Assembly (NCBI GenBank): GCA_030686995.1
Contig: CM060685.1
Coordinates: 130,845,823 to 130,909,822, forward strand
From: Artemisia argyi
Taxonomy: Eukaryota; Streptophyta; Magnoliopsida; Asterales; Asteraceae
DNA: 64,000 nt
Direction of reading: 5' to 3'
Part shown: one piece after another, positions 36,801 through 50,371 of the stretch
Layout: the number at the start of each line of letters is the position of its first letter
Numbering within the stretch: the stretch's first letter is position 1
Notes under the pieces: generated by a model
Databases searched by the model: none
Told to the model about the DNA's origin: nothing
The model's input: the letters and a program-made list of their open reading frames with translations, nothing else
Program-made: the position numbers and the translations under genes

Positions 36801-38004
36801 CCACATGAAGTTATATGGTGAGTTAGAATGCATGGGATGGGTGAAAAGGATGCATGCATGGTCGTTTATATAGGAGAGATTTCTATGGCTTCATTAATTG
36901 TACTTAGCAACTTGGAAAGGTGTTGTCAAGAATGTAGAAGACACAAGACAAGTGATTTGGTAAGTTCTGTGGTTAAAGGGTGAATTTGACGATGTGTAAC
37001 AACTTTTTACCATGAAATGTGCTTGACAACTTTGACTTGGGTTTGAAAATCTAGAAGGCAAGATGATGTGGTTTAATTTGAGCCTAGTAGGGTTAGTTTG
37101 ATTCTTAGTTGGCTTGAAGCTACACAGGTGTTGGTTTAGTTCGAATGGAACTAGAAAGAAACCATAGGACACGATGTGGCTTGATGTGGTGGTACATTGT
37201 GTTATCTTGTGTTATACATGAGGTCTTAGGAAAGTAATGACTTTAGTTTATAGTTTAGTTAGGGTAGGAATTTAGGGCTTGTTTATCCATATTTTGGTGT
37301 CGAATTATATAAGAAATAAAATAGGAAATTGAATTGAGCTTAAAAGGTGGTACCATGGCTTACTAGGGTTGTACTAGGTTTTAGGATCATAGAAAATATA
37401 TTAAGTATTTAGTAAGGTTAAACTAAATATAAGTTAATTTATTTAAGTTTTAAGTTAATACATATAGTTTTTAGGTTTTATTCACTGTACCTTAGGTTTA
37501 GAGACTTGTACACTTAGTTTAAAATTTATAAAAAAAACTACTAAGGTTAGGGTTTGTGCAAAATGTCCTTGTATTGTGTGCTTTGAAAATGAATACACTG
37601 ATGTTTATAATGAAATTTATATTAACATTATGATTTTATGTATTAAAGACTTGTATCTAAGCTTGATAAACTTGTACTCTTATATTTCTTAAAAATAAAT
37701 ATCATTAATTTGAGTTTTATTATAGTTGTAATAATTTAGGGTTTTTATGAACACTCTAATAAATAGAAAATGTTAAATTCAAATGTTGAATACGAATTGA
37801 TATAAAGTGGTAAATAAGAAATTGAAAACGTTGGTACTTGACGTAAATAAAATATTTATTCAAAACGAATTTAAATGAACTTGTTTATTTAGAATGTGAG
37901 TTATGTGACCTTAGTTGATTGTTGTGATAACGTTTAAAAAAAATTTACATAGAGAAATGAGTAAATATTATTTTAATTTAAGTGTAAATTTACCGGTGGT
38001 TACA
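33836..38004 (-). mobile_element. Solo LTR (TGTAACACCCC type), element G
   Basis: A 4169-bp segment with TG...CA ends and a perfect 5-bp duplication GTTTC (33831-33835, 38005-38009). The left end TGTAACACCCCCAAATTTGG read on the minus strand gives the ...GGGGTGTTACA ending usual for plant Ty3/gypsy LTRs, so the minus orientation is inferred. No gag, pol, PBS or second LTR is seen. Several TATATA stretches (36700, 36790) are possible promoters. Confidence 0.8.
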
Positions 38005-39960
38005 GTTTCTGTGGTTAGGTTTGGTTGTAATATGATCCAGTAGGTATAAGTAGTTCATTTGAGTAAATTTTCACCTAGGTCTTGTGTCAAAAGTCAAAAT
38101 CACCATCCAAACCCCCCCAACAGTCCACTGTTGGGAGATTTTGATCCCAAACTCATTCAAACCTGCTCTTAAGTGATTGTCATAGCTTATTCTAGTTTCT
38201 TTATAGCAAATTACAACATAATTCGTCAATAAGTTAGGTTTAAAACTCAAATTAGTCAACTTTTATTGATTTCATCAAAAGTCAAAATTTTAAGTTCTCA
38301 GATTTTGCAAAACTTAGGGGATTTGTTTAGAATTTCGTATTAAGGTTTGGCATTTGTGCTTTTTAGGATAAGTAACCTCCCACTTCATCTTTAAGATCCA
38401 CCCTTTGTTACATTTTTAAGAATTTTTCCCTGGGCCCCACACCTGGCCAAACACACCTGCAGGGAGGAATACCTCCCCTACACCAGCAGACATCAGCCCA
38501 CAACACCACCTTTGGTGGTGTTTTCTGACCACCTCAGTGGGCCCCACAACCACAACTTAGTTCCTTTCAACCCCCCTCCTACCAGGCTTCAAGCTTTGAC
38601 CAACCATTTGACCCTAGAACCGGTGGACCCCACTTGAATCCATCCATCTTTTCTGTCCCATTTCTGTGCAGCCAAAGAGTTTGGGAATTGCTTATTTGGC
38701 TTTTCCAGCTTATTTAGTGAGCTTTAATTGTTGTTTTAACTTTATTTAATTCCACTAAGTTTGTTTACATCTTAATCCATCTCTGGTTCCATTTTGGTAG
38801 CTTATTTTGAGCTTTTTCAAGCTTGTTTGACCAAAAGTCAAACTGTCACACTAATAAGCTTGTGCACAGCTTATTTTTAAGCTTCACAACATTTGTTTTT
38901 ACAAAAAAATTCTATTTTTAGTTATAAAATAGTATTGTAAAAGAAAAATCAATTTAATTATAAGTGATAGTTTCTATTTAATATAATTTAAATTTTAATT
39001 TTCATTTTTAGATTTTTATTAAGAACTTGGTATTTTTATATTTTTATTAATTACCTTTTATATTAAAGTAATTTTAATAATTTTCTCATATTTTTATTTT
39101 ATCATTTGGTATTTATTAGAATTAATATTAGTTTTATTAGTAATTAATCAATAATTAAGTTTTAAATAGCATAATTAGTTTTTATTAAGTAAGACCTAGT
39201 TTTTATATTTTTCCTAACTTTTATATGTTATAAAATAATTTTGAGAATTTTTCCATAATTTTCTAAGTCATTTAGGTATTATTAGTAATTTAAATTAGTT
39301 TAAATAGTTTAATTAAGATAATTAGTTTTTAATTACTAGAAAATCCATAAAAAGACAAAAATATTTATTTTTAATTTTTATACTTTCTTCAAGTTCATTT
39401 TAAGTTTTAGAAATTATTTTTGCAAGTTTTTAGTTTAATTTGTAGTGTTTATCATTTTTAGTTTATTTAAATTAGGTTTAATTTACTTTTTAAATAGTTT
39501 TAATTAATTAAATAGTATTTAAATATTAAAATAATCATTTTAATAGTTTCATTTTCATTTTAATTTTTTTTTTTATCTTTAAGTTTGTAAAAGTGTCATT
39601 TACACCCCCTGGGGGTTTTCAGATTTCAGTTTTCATGTTTTATTTTGTACGTTTACGTTATTTCAAATGTAAACGTACGCGTTTTTAGATTTCAAGCGTT
39701 TTTAGGTATCTAATTTTCACGTAATCATCTTTATAGCTTGTTTAAGCTATTTCTTTGTAGATTCCCTAGTTTAATCACTCACAAACCTTTTCCTGTCCAA
39801 ATTCACCCGATCACAGACCCGTTTAATAACCATCACACTTCGTCGGGACATAACGACCCGGGAAAACCCTATATTCCGCGGAGATTTGGTCTGAGACGTT
39901 TAACTTAGTTGACCATTTACCTGGTCAGTTTAGGTTGACCGTTTGGGACCAATCAATTAC

Positions 39961-41368
39961 GGGTGCGTTTAGTTAAGGGAAAGCACCCTTGTTTTTCACA
40001 AAATGTTTTGTGAAAAATAAAGAAAACAGAGATCGCGTTCAAATTAGTATTTTCTAATAAAATTCTCTACAAAACACAAAATTCCTATTTCCAAATTTAA
40101 TAACAAAACTACAAATCACTTTTTTTTCACCTATTTTCCTTTAAAATACCCTCCCATTTTGTTTTCGTCCATTTTTATACGTTTTCGTTGGTTTTTATCC
40201 GTTTTTGTCTGTTTTTCTCCTTTTTCGTTCGATTATTATGTTTTCGTCCGATTTTTTACGTTTTCTTCCGATTTTTACGTTTTCGTCTGATTTTCACATT
40301 TTTGTCTGTTTATTTACGTTTTCGTCTATATTTTCGGTGGATTTTTTATGTGTTCGTCTGATTTTTTACGTTTTCGCCGGTTTATTATGTTTTCTTACGT
40401 AAAAAAATGTACGAAAACAATAAAAAAAAAGGGCAAAAACGTAAAAAATAGGACGAAAACGTAAAAAAAAAAACTGATAAAAACGTAAAGATATGGACGA
40501 AAACGTAAAAAAACAGTCGAAAACGTAAAAAATCTGGCGAAAATGTAGAAAATGGACAAAAACGTAAAAACTGGACGAAAACGTAAAAGATCTGACGAGA
40601 ACATAAAAAACGGACGAAAACATTAAAAACGGACAAAAACGTAAAAAGTATGATGAAAATGTAAAAAACATACGAAAATGTAAAGAAACAGATGAAAACG
40701 TAAAAAATCAGACGAGAACATAAAAAAAACAGACGAAAACGTAAAAAGACTGACGAAAACGTAAAAAAAACTGACGAAAATGTAAAAAATATAACGAAAA
40801 CGTAAAAAAACAAACGAAAACGTAAAAAAATAGACGAAAACATAAAAAAATCTGACAAAAATGTAGAAAAACGGATGACAGCATAAAATATCTGACGAAA
40901 ACGTAAAAATCATACAAAAACGTAAAAAAGACTGACGAAAATGTAAAAAACTAAATAAATAAAAAAACAAAAAAACCAATAAGAAACAAAACGTAAAAAA
41001 TCGAACGAACACTTAAAAAACATACGAAAACGTTATTTGATGTTATATTTTACTTTTTTAATTATTTATTTTCTCGTATTAGATTTTTTTAGTTATTTTA
41101 TAATTTAGTTGGTTAGTTTATAATTTTTGTTTTTTGTGTTTTTGAAGATGTTTTTATAATATTACTAAGGTGAATAGTGAATCGAGATATAAAACAACAA
41201 CAGCTAAACATGTTTTCTAGTTTTGCAAAATGAAAAACAGAAACACATGTTTCTCAGACTAAACGCGTTTTCAAAATTTTCAAATGTTTTGTGAAAATCA
41301 AACTCTTCTCCTTTTTCCTACAAAACAAGAAATGAGAAATTAAAGAAAATGTTTTCCAACTAAACGCC
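39961..41368. mobile_element. Fold-back element H1 with inverted 20-bp arrays
   Basis: Terminal inverted repeats GGTGCGTTTAGTT / AACTAAACGCC surround a short array of TTTTACGTTTTCGTCCGA-like units (about 40146-40390). This is followed by a longer array in opposite orientation (GACGAAAACGTAAAAAA, about 40391-41035). The pivot is near 40390-40405. The following spacer (41036-41368) is shared with H2. There is no real coding sequence: apparent ORFs are the repeat translated. Confidence 0.75.
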
Positions 41369-41445
41369 TATATGTTTCCTTAATTTTCCCTAAAAGATGA
41401 CATGCCTTTGAATTTTTGATAACATGTGAACTCTAAAATAATTAC

Positions 41446-43565
41446 GGTGCGTTCAGTTTAGGGAAAACACCCATATTTTCCACAAAATGTTTTGAGGAAA
41501 ACAAAGAAAACAGAGATTGCGTTCAAATTAGTGTTTTCCAATAAAATTCTCTACAAAACATAAAATTCATATTTCCAACTTTAATACACAAAACTACAAA
41601 ACATTTTTTTTTCACCTATTTTCCTTTAAAATATCCCCAATCCGTTTTCGTTCAATTTTTTGCGTTTTCGTCCGATTTTTTTATGTTTTTGTACGTTTTT
41701 TTACGTTTTCGAATTTTTTTTACGTTTTCGTTCGTTTTTTACGTTTTAGTCAGATTTTTTACTTTTTTGTCCGATTTTTTACGTTTTCGTCCGATTTTTT
41801 ACGTTTTCGTCATATTTTTTATGTTTTCGTCCGTTTTTTTACGTTTTCGTTAGATTTTTTACATTTTTGTCCGATTTTTTTACGTTTTTGTCAGATTTTC
41901 TACGTTTTCGTCTGTTCTTTTACGTTTTCATCTGATTTTATACGTTTTCGTCCGATTTTTTACGTTTTCATTCGTTTTTCAAAGTTTTGGTCAGATTTTT
42001 TACGTTTTCGCCTAATTTTTTACGTTTTCCTTCAATTTTTTGAGTTTTCGGCTTTTGTAAGTTTTTTTGCGTTTTCGTCAGATTTTTTACGTTATCGTCC
42101 GATTTTTAAAGTTTTCGTCACGTTTTTTACGTTTCGTCAGATTTTCTACGTTTTCGTCCGTTTTTTACGTTTTCGTCAGATTTTTTACGTTTTTGACCAT
42201 TTTTTTACGTTTTCGTCAGATTTTTTTATGTTTACATCCGCTTTTTAACGTTTTCATCAGATGTTGTACGTTTTTGTCAGATTTTTTACATTTTCGTCAG
42301 ATTTTCACGTTTTCGTCCGATTTTCTACGTTTTCCTCAAATTTTTTATGTTTTCGTCAGATTTTTTGAGTTTTCATCTGTTTTTTTTCGTTTTCATCATA
42401 TTTATTACATTTTCGTCCGATTTTTTACGTTTTCATCCCATTTTTTACGTTTTGGTTCGTTTTTTACGTTTCGTTTGATTTTTTATGTTTTCGTCTGTTT
42501 CTTTACGTTTTAGTCAAAATTTTATGTTTTCGTCCGATTTATGCGTTCATCTTGTTTTTTACGTTTTCGTCCGTTTTTTTACGTTTTTGCCAAATTTTTT
42601 CGTTCGTTTTCGTGTGATTTTTTTTCGTTTTCATTTGATTTTTTATGTTTTCGTCTGAATTTTTACTTTTTCGTCTATTTGTTTACGTTTTTGTCTGTTT
42701 TTTAACGTTTTCGTATGTTTCCTTACGTTGTTATCCATTTTCGTCTATTTTTTTACGCTTTAATGGGGTTTTTTACATTTTCGTCTGTTTTCTTACGTTT
42801 TCCTCCTTCCTTTTATGTTTTTATTTACTTTTTCGTCTATTTTTTACGTTTATTTACATTTTTGTCTGTTTTTTTACGTTTTCGTTAGACGAAACATAAA
42901 AAAATCTGACAAAAACGTAAAAAAATAGACGAAACATAAAAAAATGGACAGAGGCGTTAAAAATCTGAGAAAAACATAAAAAATTGGATGAAAATGTAAA
43001 ATATCTGACAAAAATGTAAAAAAACGGATGAAAACATTAAGAAAATGACAAAACGTAAACAATATGACGAAAACGTAAAAAAAACAGATGAAAACATAAA
43101 GAAACGGAAGAAGACATAAAAAATCTAACGAAAACGTAAAAAGATAGACGAAAACATTGAGAAACGGACAAAAACGTAAATAATAGGAAGAAAACATAAA
43201 AAATAGATGAAAACGTAAAGAAACGGACGAAGACATAAAAAATCGGACGTAATCGTAAAAAATGGACGAAAACGTAAAAAAACAGACGAAAAAGTAAAAA
43301 AATGGACGAAAACGTAAAAAATTTGACAAAATTGTAAAGAAACCGATGAAAACGTAAAAAAATTGATGAAAACGTATAAAATCTGACGAAAACGTTAAAA
43401 AAGAGACGAAAACGTAAAAAAAGAGACAAAAACGTATAAATCGGACGAAAACGTAAAAAAACAGATGAAAACGTTATTTGATGTCATTTGATGTTATATT
43501 TTACTTTTTTAATTTTTTGTTTTCTCGTATTAGATTTTTTTTAGTTATTTTATAATTTAGCTGGT

Positions 43566-43648
<83 letters not shown>

Positions 43649-43863
43649 AATATGTTTTTATAATATTACTAAAGTGAATAGTGAATTGAGATATAAAACA
43701 ACAACATTTAAACATCTTTCTAACTTTGCAAAATAGAAAACACAAATACATGTTTCTCAGACTAAACGTATTTTCTAAAATTTTCATTGTTTTGTGGAAA
43801 TTAAACTCCATACAAAACAAAAAATAGGAAATGAAAGGAAATGTTTTCCAACTAAACGCTACC
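41446..43863. mobile_element. Fold-back element H2 with inverted 20-bp arrays
   Basis: Same plan as H1: left end GGTGCGTTCAGTT, forward array 41640-42889 (about 60 units), pivot at 42885-42895 (CGTTTTCG, TTAGA, CGAAAC), reverse array 42890-43470 (about 28 units), then the same AT-rich spacer and right end AACTAAACGCTACC. A TTAC tetranucleotide flanks both ends (41442-41445, 43864-43867). A (TA)n tract at 43571-43645 sits in the spacer. Confidence 0.75.
43571..43645. repeat. (TA)n microsatellite
   Basis: About 37 uninterrupted TA units within H2. Confidence 0.97.
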
Positions 43864-44059
43864 TTACATTTTACATATTTCCTTAATTATGTTAATTATG
43901 TTAGGGACTTTGATCTTTTTGTTATGTTTATGAAGATAACATCAATAAAATTATACTCACATGTACGTACACTTAAAATGAAGCAGAGATGTTTATGAAA
44001 CAATCAAAACTATTAAATCATAAGCTTTTGTGAAGCAATCTTTTTCACAATTATGTTCA

Positions 44060-44061
<2 letters not shown>

Positions 44062-44103
<42 letters not shown>
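44062..44103. repeat. Poly(T) tract
   Basis: 42 consecutive T, then GTTTTTGTTTTTG. It could be the tail of a minus-strand retroposed sequence, but no body is recognised. Confidence 0.9.
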
Positions 44104-44104
<1 letters not shown>

Positions 44105-44209
44105 TTTTTGTTTTTGTTAGTACATTGACACGCTGTTTCCATAATATTTACAATCGCTCAAATTTGATTCTTGTAATTTAACTACTTAAGCAAACCAATT
44201 AACAACTTG

Positions 44210-45099
<890 letters not shown>

Positions 45100-45109
45100 T
45101 TGTTGACTA

Positions 45110-45331
45110 TTTTTTTATTTTTTTATTTTTTATTTTTTTTAAAACGGCAAGTTAGTACAATACTGTCGGTTAGCGAGTTAGATACTCGACACATCTGAGT
45201 GGGCAGAGCCCAACACAGATTCTTACCTAGAAGGAAACCCAGTGAGGCTCGAACTTGAGACCTCATGGAAACAACCTCCCCAAAGCTCCTTAGGAGACCT
45301 TAGGTGGCCAACTGAGCTAAGCCCAGTTGGT
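45110..45331 (-). mobile_element. tRNA-derived SINE
   Basis: On the minus strand the head contains an A box (TAGCTCAGTTGG, about 45324-45313) and a B box (AGTTCGAGCCT, about 45259-45249) of RNA polymerase III. A unique body and an A/T-rich tail (T-rich 45110-45139 on the plus strand) follow. The flanks TTGTTGACTA (45100-45109) and TTGTTAACTA (45332-45341) form a 10-bp target duplication with one mismatch. It has no coding capacity; mobilisation would need a LINE. Confidence 0.8.
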
Positions 45332-45341
45332 TTGTTAACTA

Positions 45342-46205
45342 CTCCATATTACTATTGAAAACATATTATAAGGCTGGTGGTAATGTTACCGCAGGCGACC
45401 GCGGTTATCACTGTCACCTCAACGTTAACTTAAGACGACATTTTTAATGACTAAGTTAGTGTAATAAGACTAAAAAATCATATTGCACTTAAACACAAAT
45501 ATACTCTACAAAAACAATTAAATAACATACACTCACATATAAAAAGAATGGGGACTCGGTCGACCAAGCGACCGAGTTGTGCATTATCTCAGCTCGACGC
45601 GTCCACATAGAAGGTTGACCGAAAATTCGACTGAACCATTACGTATAGTCTAAACTCGTGAAGTTGTACTTATTACTTAAGTTAATGTCGTAGCAACGTA
45701 CTCTAATTAATATTTATGATTTTCAATACAAGACAACAATATATTTTTTTGGGTAAAAGGGATTTTTCACCCTGGTAAATGCATTACACCAAAAAACGTT
45801 GAAGTACAAAAGATGAGGGTGAATCCCTCATCTCAACCTGATCAGGGCGACACCAAAAAACGTTGAAGTAAAAGACAACAATATACACATGGCAAATTTC
45901 ACAAAATGTATCATATTTTAGGTCAATTTGTAATGTAAGGTTTTCCAACTTTACGAAAGTTGCTATCGACCACTTTTCAAATGAAATGGTTAATTAAAGT
46001 GATGAATCGTTATATTGAGCATTTAAAAGTTGTTTCAGCTATAATTATAACCAGAATCGCTTTTAAAAAGTTGATAAAAATTATATTGCACAAAAAATAA
46101 TTTTGATATTTTAAATTGAGAAAAATAAAGTTGAGTACCTAAATTTTGTGACCTAAACCATGATACATGACAAAGAAAAACGTCCATTCATTTACAGTAT
46201 GACAT
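45342..46205. other. Unassigned, with a short perfect GC hairpin
   Basis: ACTCGGTCG (45554-45562) and CGACCGAGT (45569-45577) form a perfect 9-bp stem with a 6-base loop. A 27-bp phrase around 'acaccaaaaaacgttgaagta' occurs twice (45786-45812, 45850-45875). No ORF is recognised. Confidence 0.5.
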
Positions 46206-46245
46206 GCTCCCTCCGCCTCAATTTTATTAGTTCAATTTTAAATTA
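46206..46245 (+). mobile_element. Stowaway-like MITE end
   Basis: GCTCCCTCCGCCTCAATTTT resembles the Tc1/mariner Stowaway terminus CTCCCTCCGTCCC. Only this end is visible and the sequence is cut by the adjacent Helitron terminus. Confidence 0.45.
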
Positions 46246-46275
46246 CTAGAAGGGTACCCGCGCAATGCGACGGCA
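46246..46275 (-). mobile_element. Helitron 3' terminus
   Basis: Read on the minus strand: a GC hairpin (CCG.CGC ATT GCG CGG with one bulged base), GTACCCTT, then the terminal CTAG followed by host T. This matches the hairpin plus CTRR rule for plant Helitrons. The 5' end, which should lie to the right, was not identified. Confidence 0.65.
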
Positions 46276-49200
46276 GGTACTCGGTGACTATATTTGTGGC
46301 GAGCAAATGTTTTTCATTTTAAACCCTCCTTATTTAGCATTGTCCCAAATACTTTAAAACGTAGTAGATATATGTTTTTTTATAATTAGAACATTTAAAT
46401 TATTAATAGTGTAATGTGTGTTTAGAAGCTGAAAAGAAACTGTGTTAGATTGTGGGTAAGTTTGTAGGCTTTATATATATGAAATATGCGTTAAAAGATA
46501 ATTATATCATATTGATTAAATGGGCTGTTATATAACATTGATTAAATGGGGTATTGCAAGTTAATGGGGTTTATAAATATTAGTTGCTCCTACAATTAAA
46601 GAGATTAAAATTTATAAAGTAATGTAATTCCTATTCATATGTATGTTTTAGTTTGAAATTCTTCCAATTAAAGAAATGTTTTTGGTCTTAATTTTTTAAG
46701 GCTTCTTTTTTAGAAATGGTCTAAATGCATTATAATGTAGTTAAGATACGCAGATACCAATTAAATATTTTTTATACTAACTAAAGTCTCTTTTAAGTTT
46801 TAATTGACTAAATATCAAAGTGCACATATATTTTAAGAAAATTCAAAATAAAAACATAGAGTAATAAATGAGAAAAATTCGTTTGACCATCAAAATGTGA
46901 ATTTGTGATAGAACATACTAAGGGCAAGTTTGGTACGATTGATGAGAGTTACTTCTTGCGTTTGTTTCACAAAAAGAATGGAAACAAGGGTCATAAATCC
47001 GTTCTCATTCTACTATTTTGATTCTTTGAAAAAACTGAAGAAAAGCGGAGAATGAGATTTTCTACACAAGCCTTTCTACATGTTCATTCTCTAGTGAATG
47101 AAGCATCACATAAAAAAAAAAAAAAAAAAAAGGGTAGGATTGGGAAGTTATAAAACTCATTTGTAGGTGCTATGCACATTCTAAAAACGAACGAGCCCTC
47201 TTTCGATAAATCAATTGATTTTCATCGCTAGAACCCTATTGTTATATTAATTACTTCTTCAGTTCATCGTAATTACTTTTCATCTTATTCATTGGTTCTT
47301 CAATTCATCGTAATTACTTTTCATCCCCAACTATCATTCTCATCTTTTATTGATATTCATCTTAGCAAATCATTTTTTAATAGTTTTTCTTACAATTAGT
47401 ATCCTATACGATTTGGGGGAGTTGTCAATCATTTTGAAACTTGTTTAATTATAAATAGTAATTTCTGCTAGACTCTTCCTTTTATTAGGTTTAGTGTTTT
47501 TCCGTTCTACTTTTTATTGTAAAATCTCAACGAAGATATACACATCACTTATCTTAATGATTATGATCGTATGAGCACAAGCTTGATTTTAATGATTTTT
47601 AACTTGATTTGGTGATTAACTTGATGATACAAATTTGTGATCTATTTATATCCAATTATCAACTTGAAGATCTTTTAGTGTGTGTTATCGGCTTGGTTTA
47701 ACATAGTTTGTAGATGACGATAGCAAGTTTAATTTGTCATGGAAAGATAATCCAACTTAGAACAAATTGAGTCTGTCATTCTTTGTCCACACCAAATAAT
47801 AGAAAACAATTATGAGACGATCCTAACATTTCATTCTCTACTCTTACCAAACAGTGAAATACTTATTTTATTTTTATTTTTTTTACTCAATTCTCTTTCT
47901 CTAAAATTTCATTCTTATCGATTCAGTCATACAAAATGTCCTCTAACTTCTTTCTTTCTTATTCATTTATTATTATCTTAAATCACTGTGTTTATGTTAT
48001 GCATAATAAAACGAACTAATCATTTGAAATGTAACAAAATATACCCGATATATCAAGTCACAAAGTTACAATATCCTAATAGAGTAAATACAACTATAGT
48101 AAGTTCCTAAAAATGGTACATGCTTGTGCCAAAATAACTTTAACCGTATGGCATACATCAAATCTTATTTAAATCTCCGACATCGATTAATGCTAAGAAA
48201 AGTAACAAATAATGCAAATAAATGATTAACTAACCGGGACCATTAACAGCTTTTATAAAGCTAAAACCAGAAGACTTATGAAAGTCAGAGTATTGAAACC
48301 AACATAAAGTTGCAACTCCAAGGGCTATCATTCCTTTCACACTTTGTTGGTTTTTGCCTCCAATAATCGTACCATTATGTAAATAAATAATTAATTTTAG
48401 TTTCCTCTAAAATTTGCTTATAACTTATTTGTTTGTGTATGTTTGTTGGAATGGGGATTAAGGGGACACACACATATGATTATGTGCATTTATACATGTA
48501 CATATATATTTCGTTTTTAGTGATGCACGGTGCCATATTTGTAAAGTTTTCTTCTTATGAAAGACGATCATATAGCAACAACAACCATCAATACGCAATG
48601 AATTAACGAGCAAGATGCTAAAAATTAAAAAATATTACAATCAGAGTAAAAAAATAACTCTGCTCAAAATGACTACGTTGACTATGTTTATAGTTAGGGT
48701 AAATTACACCGTTGGTCTTCAAAGTCAGGGTGGATTGGTGGATACAATCATTAGATCTACGGTTACACTCTTGTAGTCCCCAACGTCACGCGTTTCACTC
48801 CCTCATGGTCTAAAACTCTAACGCTAAGAATTTAAACACAATTCCACTTTCACACATTAACCCAAACACACCTTCTTTAACCTCTTCACCACCGACGCCA
48901 CCACCATCATAATTAACAAATTCACACGAGACAAAAAGTGTTTCCGACGAGACAAAAAGTGTTTCCGAGTTTAAACTCACTTTAAGAAGTCACTAAAGAT
49001 ATCCTTTCGAAACCTAAAGAACTATTGGACCTTTTTAAAACCTTTTGTAGCATGCTTATATGTTTTCTTCTTCTTATATGGTGGAAGTTATGGTTCTTGG
49101 TTGAACTTTTTTCACTTATTTGCATGAAATTCGCTATAACTAACATTTCAAACATCTTTCAGACGAAAGTTCTCTTTTTATTTTTATTTCTGTTTCATTG

Positions 49201-49485
49201 GACTATATAATATTAAGATTGAACGAATGTACATGTATTTTTGTTCAAGGCCCATATACTTTATACATTCCAATGATCCAAATCTGAAAGCTGAAATCGT
49301 GGAACGTGAGTGTTAACAATTTGATGGTCGGGCAGTTCCATGCGATATATATAGACTTGCCTGAAAACGAACACAAGATAGTCTCATCGACCAAATCAAC
49401 ATTTTAGACAGCATATGCTCGCTTCTTACTACTCCCTACGACCAAAAGCTGCTTTACACCACAAACATATAGCACTCGTAATTAT
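46276..49485. other. Unassigned AT-rich stretch
   Basis: No gene is recognised. A possible small MITE runs from about 46921 (AGGGCAAGTTTGGTACG) to about 47197 (AAAACGAACGAGCCCT), where only the first five terminal bases agree. A poly(A) tract lies at 47111-47130. Most of the sequence probably belongs to the Helitron ending at 46246. Confidence 0.3.
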
Positions 49486-49836
49486 TGTTAGCCGAGTAGT
49501 TTGATAGGTCCAAATATCTCACAATAAATTAGTGATATGTATAAATCAATTAGTGATATGTGTGTGATATGTATATGTCGTAATGTGTGGGATTCTCCCA
49601 TAATTAGACTTTGTAATAGACATTGTAATCCCTTTATATGGGACAATTGTGATGCAATACAGAACACACAAAAACATTCCATTCATCCCACATCTATATA
49701 TTTTACATGGTATCACAGCCTAGCATTTTCGATCCTCCATTGTAAACTAATCCATCCTCTTAATCTTGTGTTGGTGATTAGAGCTAGGTCTCAATCCACA
49801 CAATCGCTTGTGTTACTTGTGCTAACTAAAGTCACA

Positions 49837-49873
<37 letters not shown>

Positions 49874-50371
49874 CCTCTCACCCTACTGCTCACGTACCAC
49901 TCATATATCCTGTCACTTTTAAACCCTTCCAATCGCACCTTATCATGACTGGCTCCAACGAAAACAAAATCCCTCTCCGACAAGTTATCAACTGTTACTC
50001 ATCATCACCTCAACACTCGGGTTTTCGTCAAGCTTGAGTTCGATGATTGGAACTATGCATCTTGGCAATTTTTCTTTGAGCAGTTATGTGATACTTATGA
50101 TGTATCCAAACTCATACATGGCACCAACAGTGGGGCTAACAGTAGCACACCCACTCCTCTCACACCCGAAGAACAAAAAGTCGATAAAATCATCCTGTCT
50201 TGGATTTTTTCGACCCTATCAGACCCTCTACAAAAAGCGGTTGGTTAATGCAAGACCGAAATCCTCACAGGAGGTTTGGGAATTTATTAGCAATCTTGTG
50301 AAAGACAACAAACGGTCAAGAACCTCGGCATTAAAGACGATATTACGATCCAAGTCTAATGTCACTAAATA
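49486..50371 (+). mobile_element. 5' part of a copia element (LTR, PBS, gag fragment)
   Basis: A short 222-bp LTR-like segment (49486 TGTTAGCC... to 49707 ...TTTTACA) is followed directly by TGGTATCACAGCC (49708-49720), close to the tRNA-Met primer site TGGTATCAGAGC used by copia elements. A gag start follows, then the sequence is lost after 50371. No pol or second LTR is present. Confidence 0.75.
49945..50371 (+). pseudogene. Copia gag fragment (UBN2-type), frameshifted
   Basis: It begins near ATG 49945 (MTGSNENKIPL). A frameshift near 49990 moves the protein into the frame with VKLEFDDWNYASWQFFFEQL, the usual copia gag opening. It continues with DKIILSWIFSTLSD, and after a second 1-base shift near 50233 with SSQEVWEFISNLVKDNKRSR. 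These match the order of motifs in the UBN2/Retrotran_gag family. No CCHC knuckle or protease follows. A 35-bp T run (49839-49873) lies just upstream. Confidence 0.8.

Larger units (their letters stand above)
31881..39955 (+). mobile_element. Solo Athila-like LTR (element C) with nested solo LTR
   Basis: TGATGAGTGC...GGACCAATCA flanked by the duplication ATTAC (31876-31880, 39956-39960). After removing the nested insert it is about 3.9 kb. It matches the LTRs of A and B along its length, including the TATATAAA box near 32972 and the GGGACATAACGACCCGGG block near 39843. No internal region remains. Confidence 0.88.

Noticed and set aside
40385..43429. Many long ORFs encoding Phe/Val/Arg-rich proteins on both strands
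   Set aside because: They are translations of a roughly 20-bp tandem repeat. Because 20 is not a multiple of 3, all frames cycle through the same peptides and stay open; there is no coding signal.
45249..45324. A functional tRNA gene on the minus strand
   Set aside because: The A and B boxes are present, but the cloverleaf cannot be formed and the sequence continues into a SINE body with an A/T-rich tail and a target duplication.
46921..47940. A 1-kb hAT-like MITE bounded by 'gtttggta' motifs
   Set aside because: The proposed ends share only scattered bases and no 8-bp duplication could be found.
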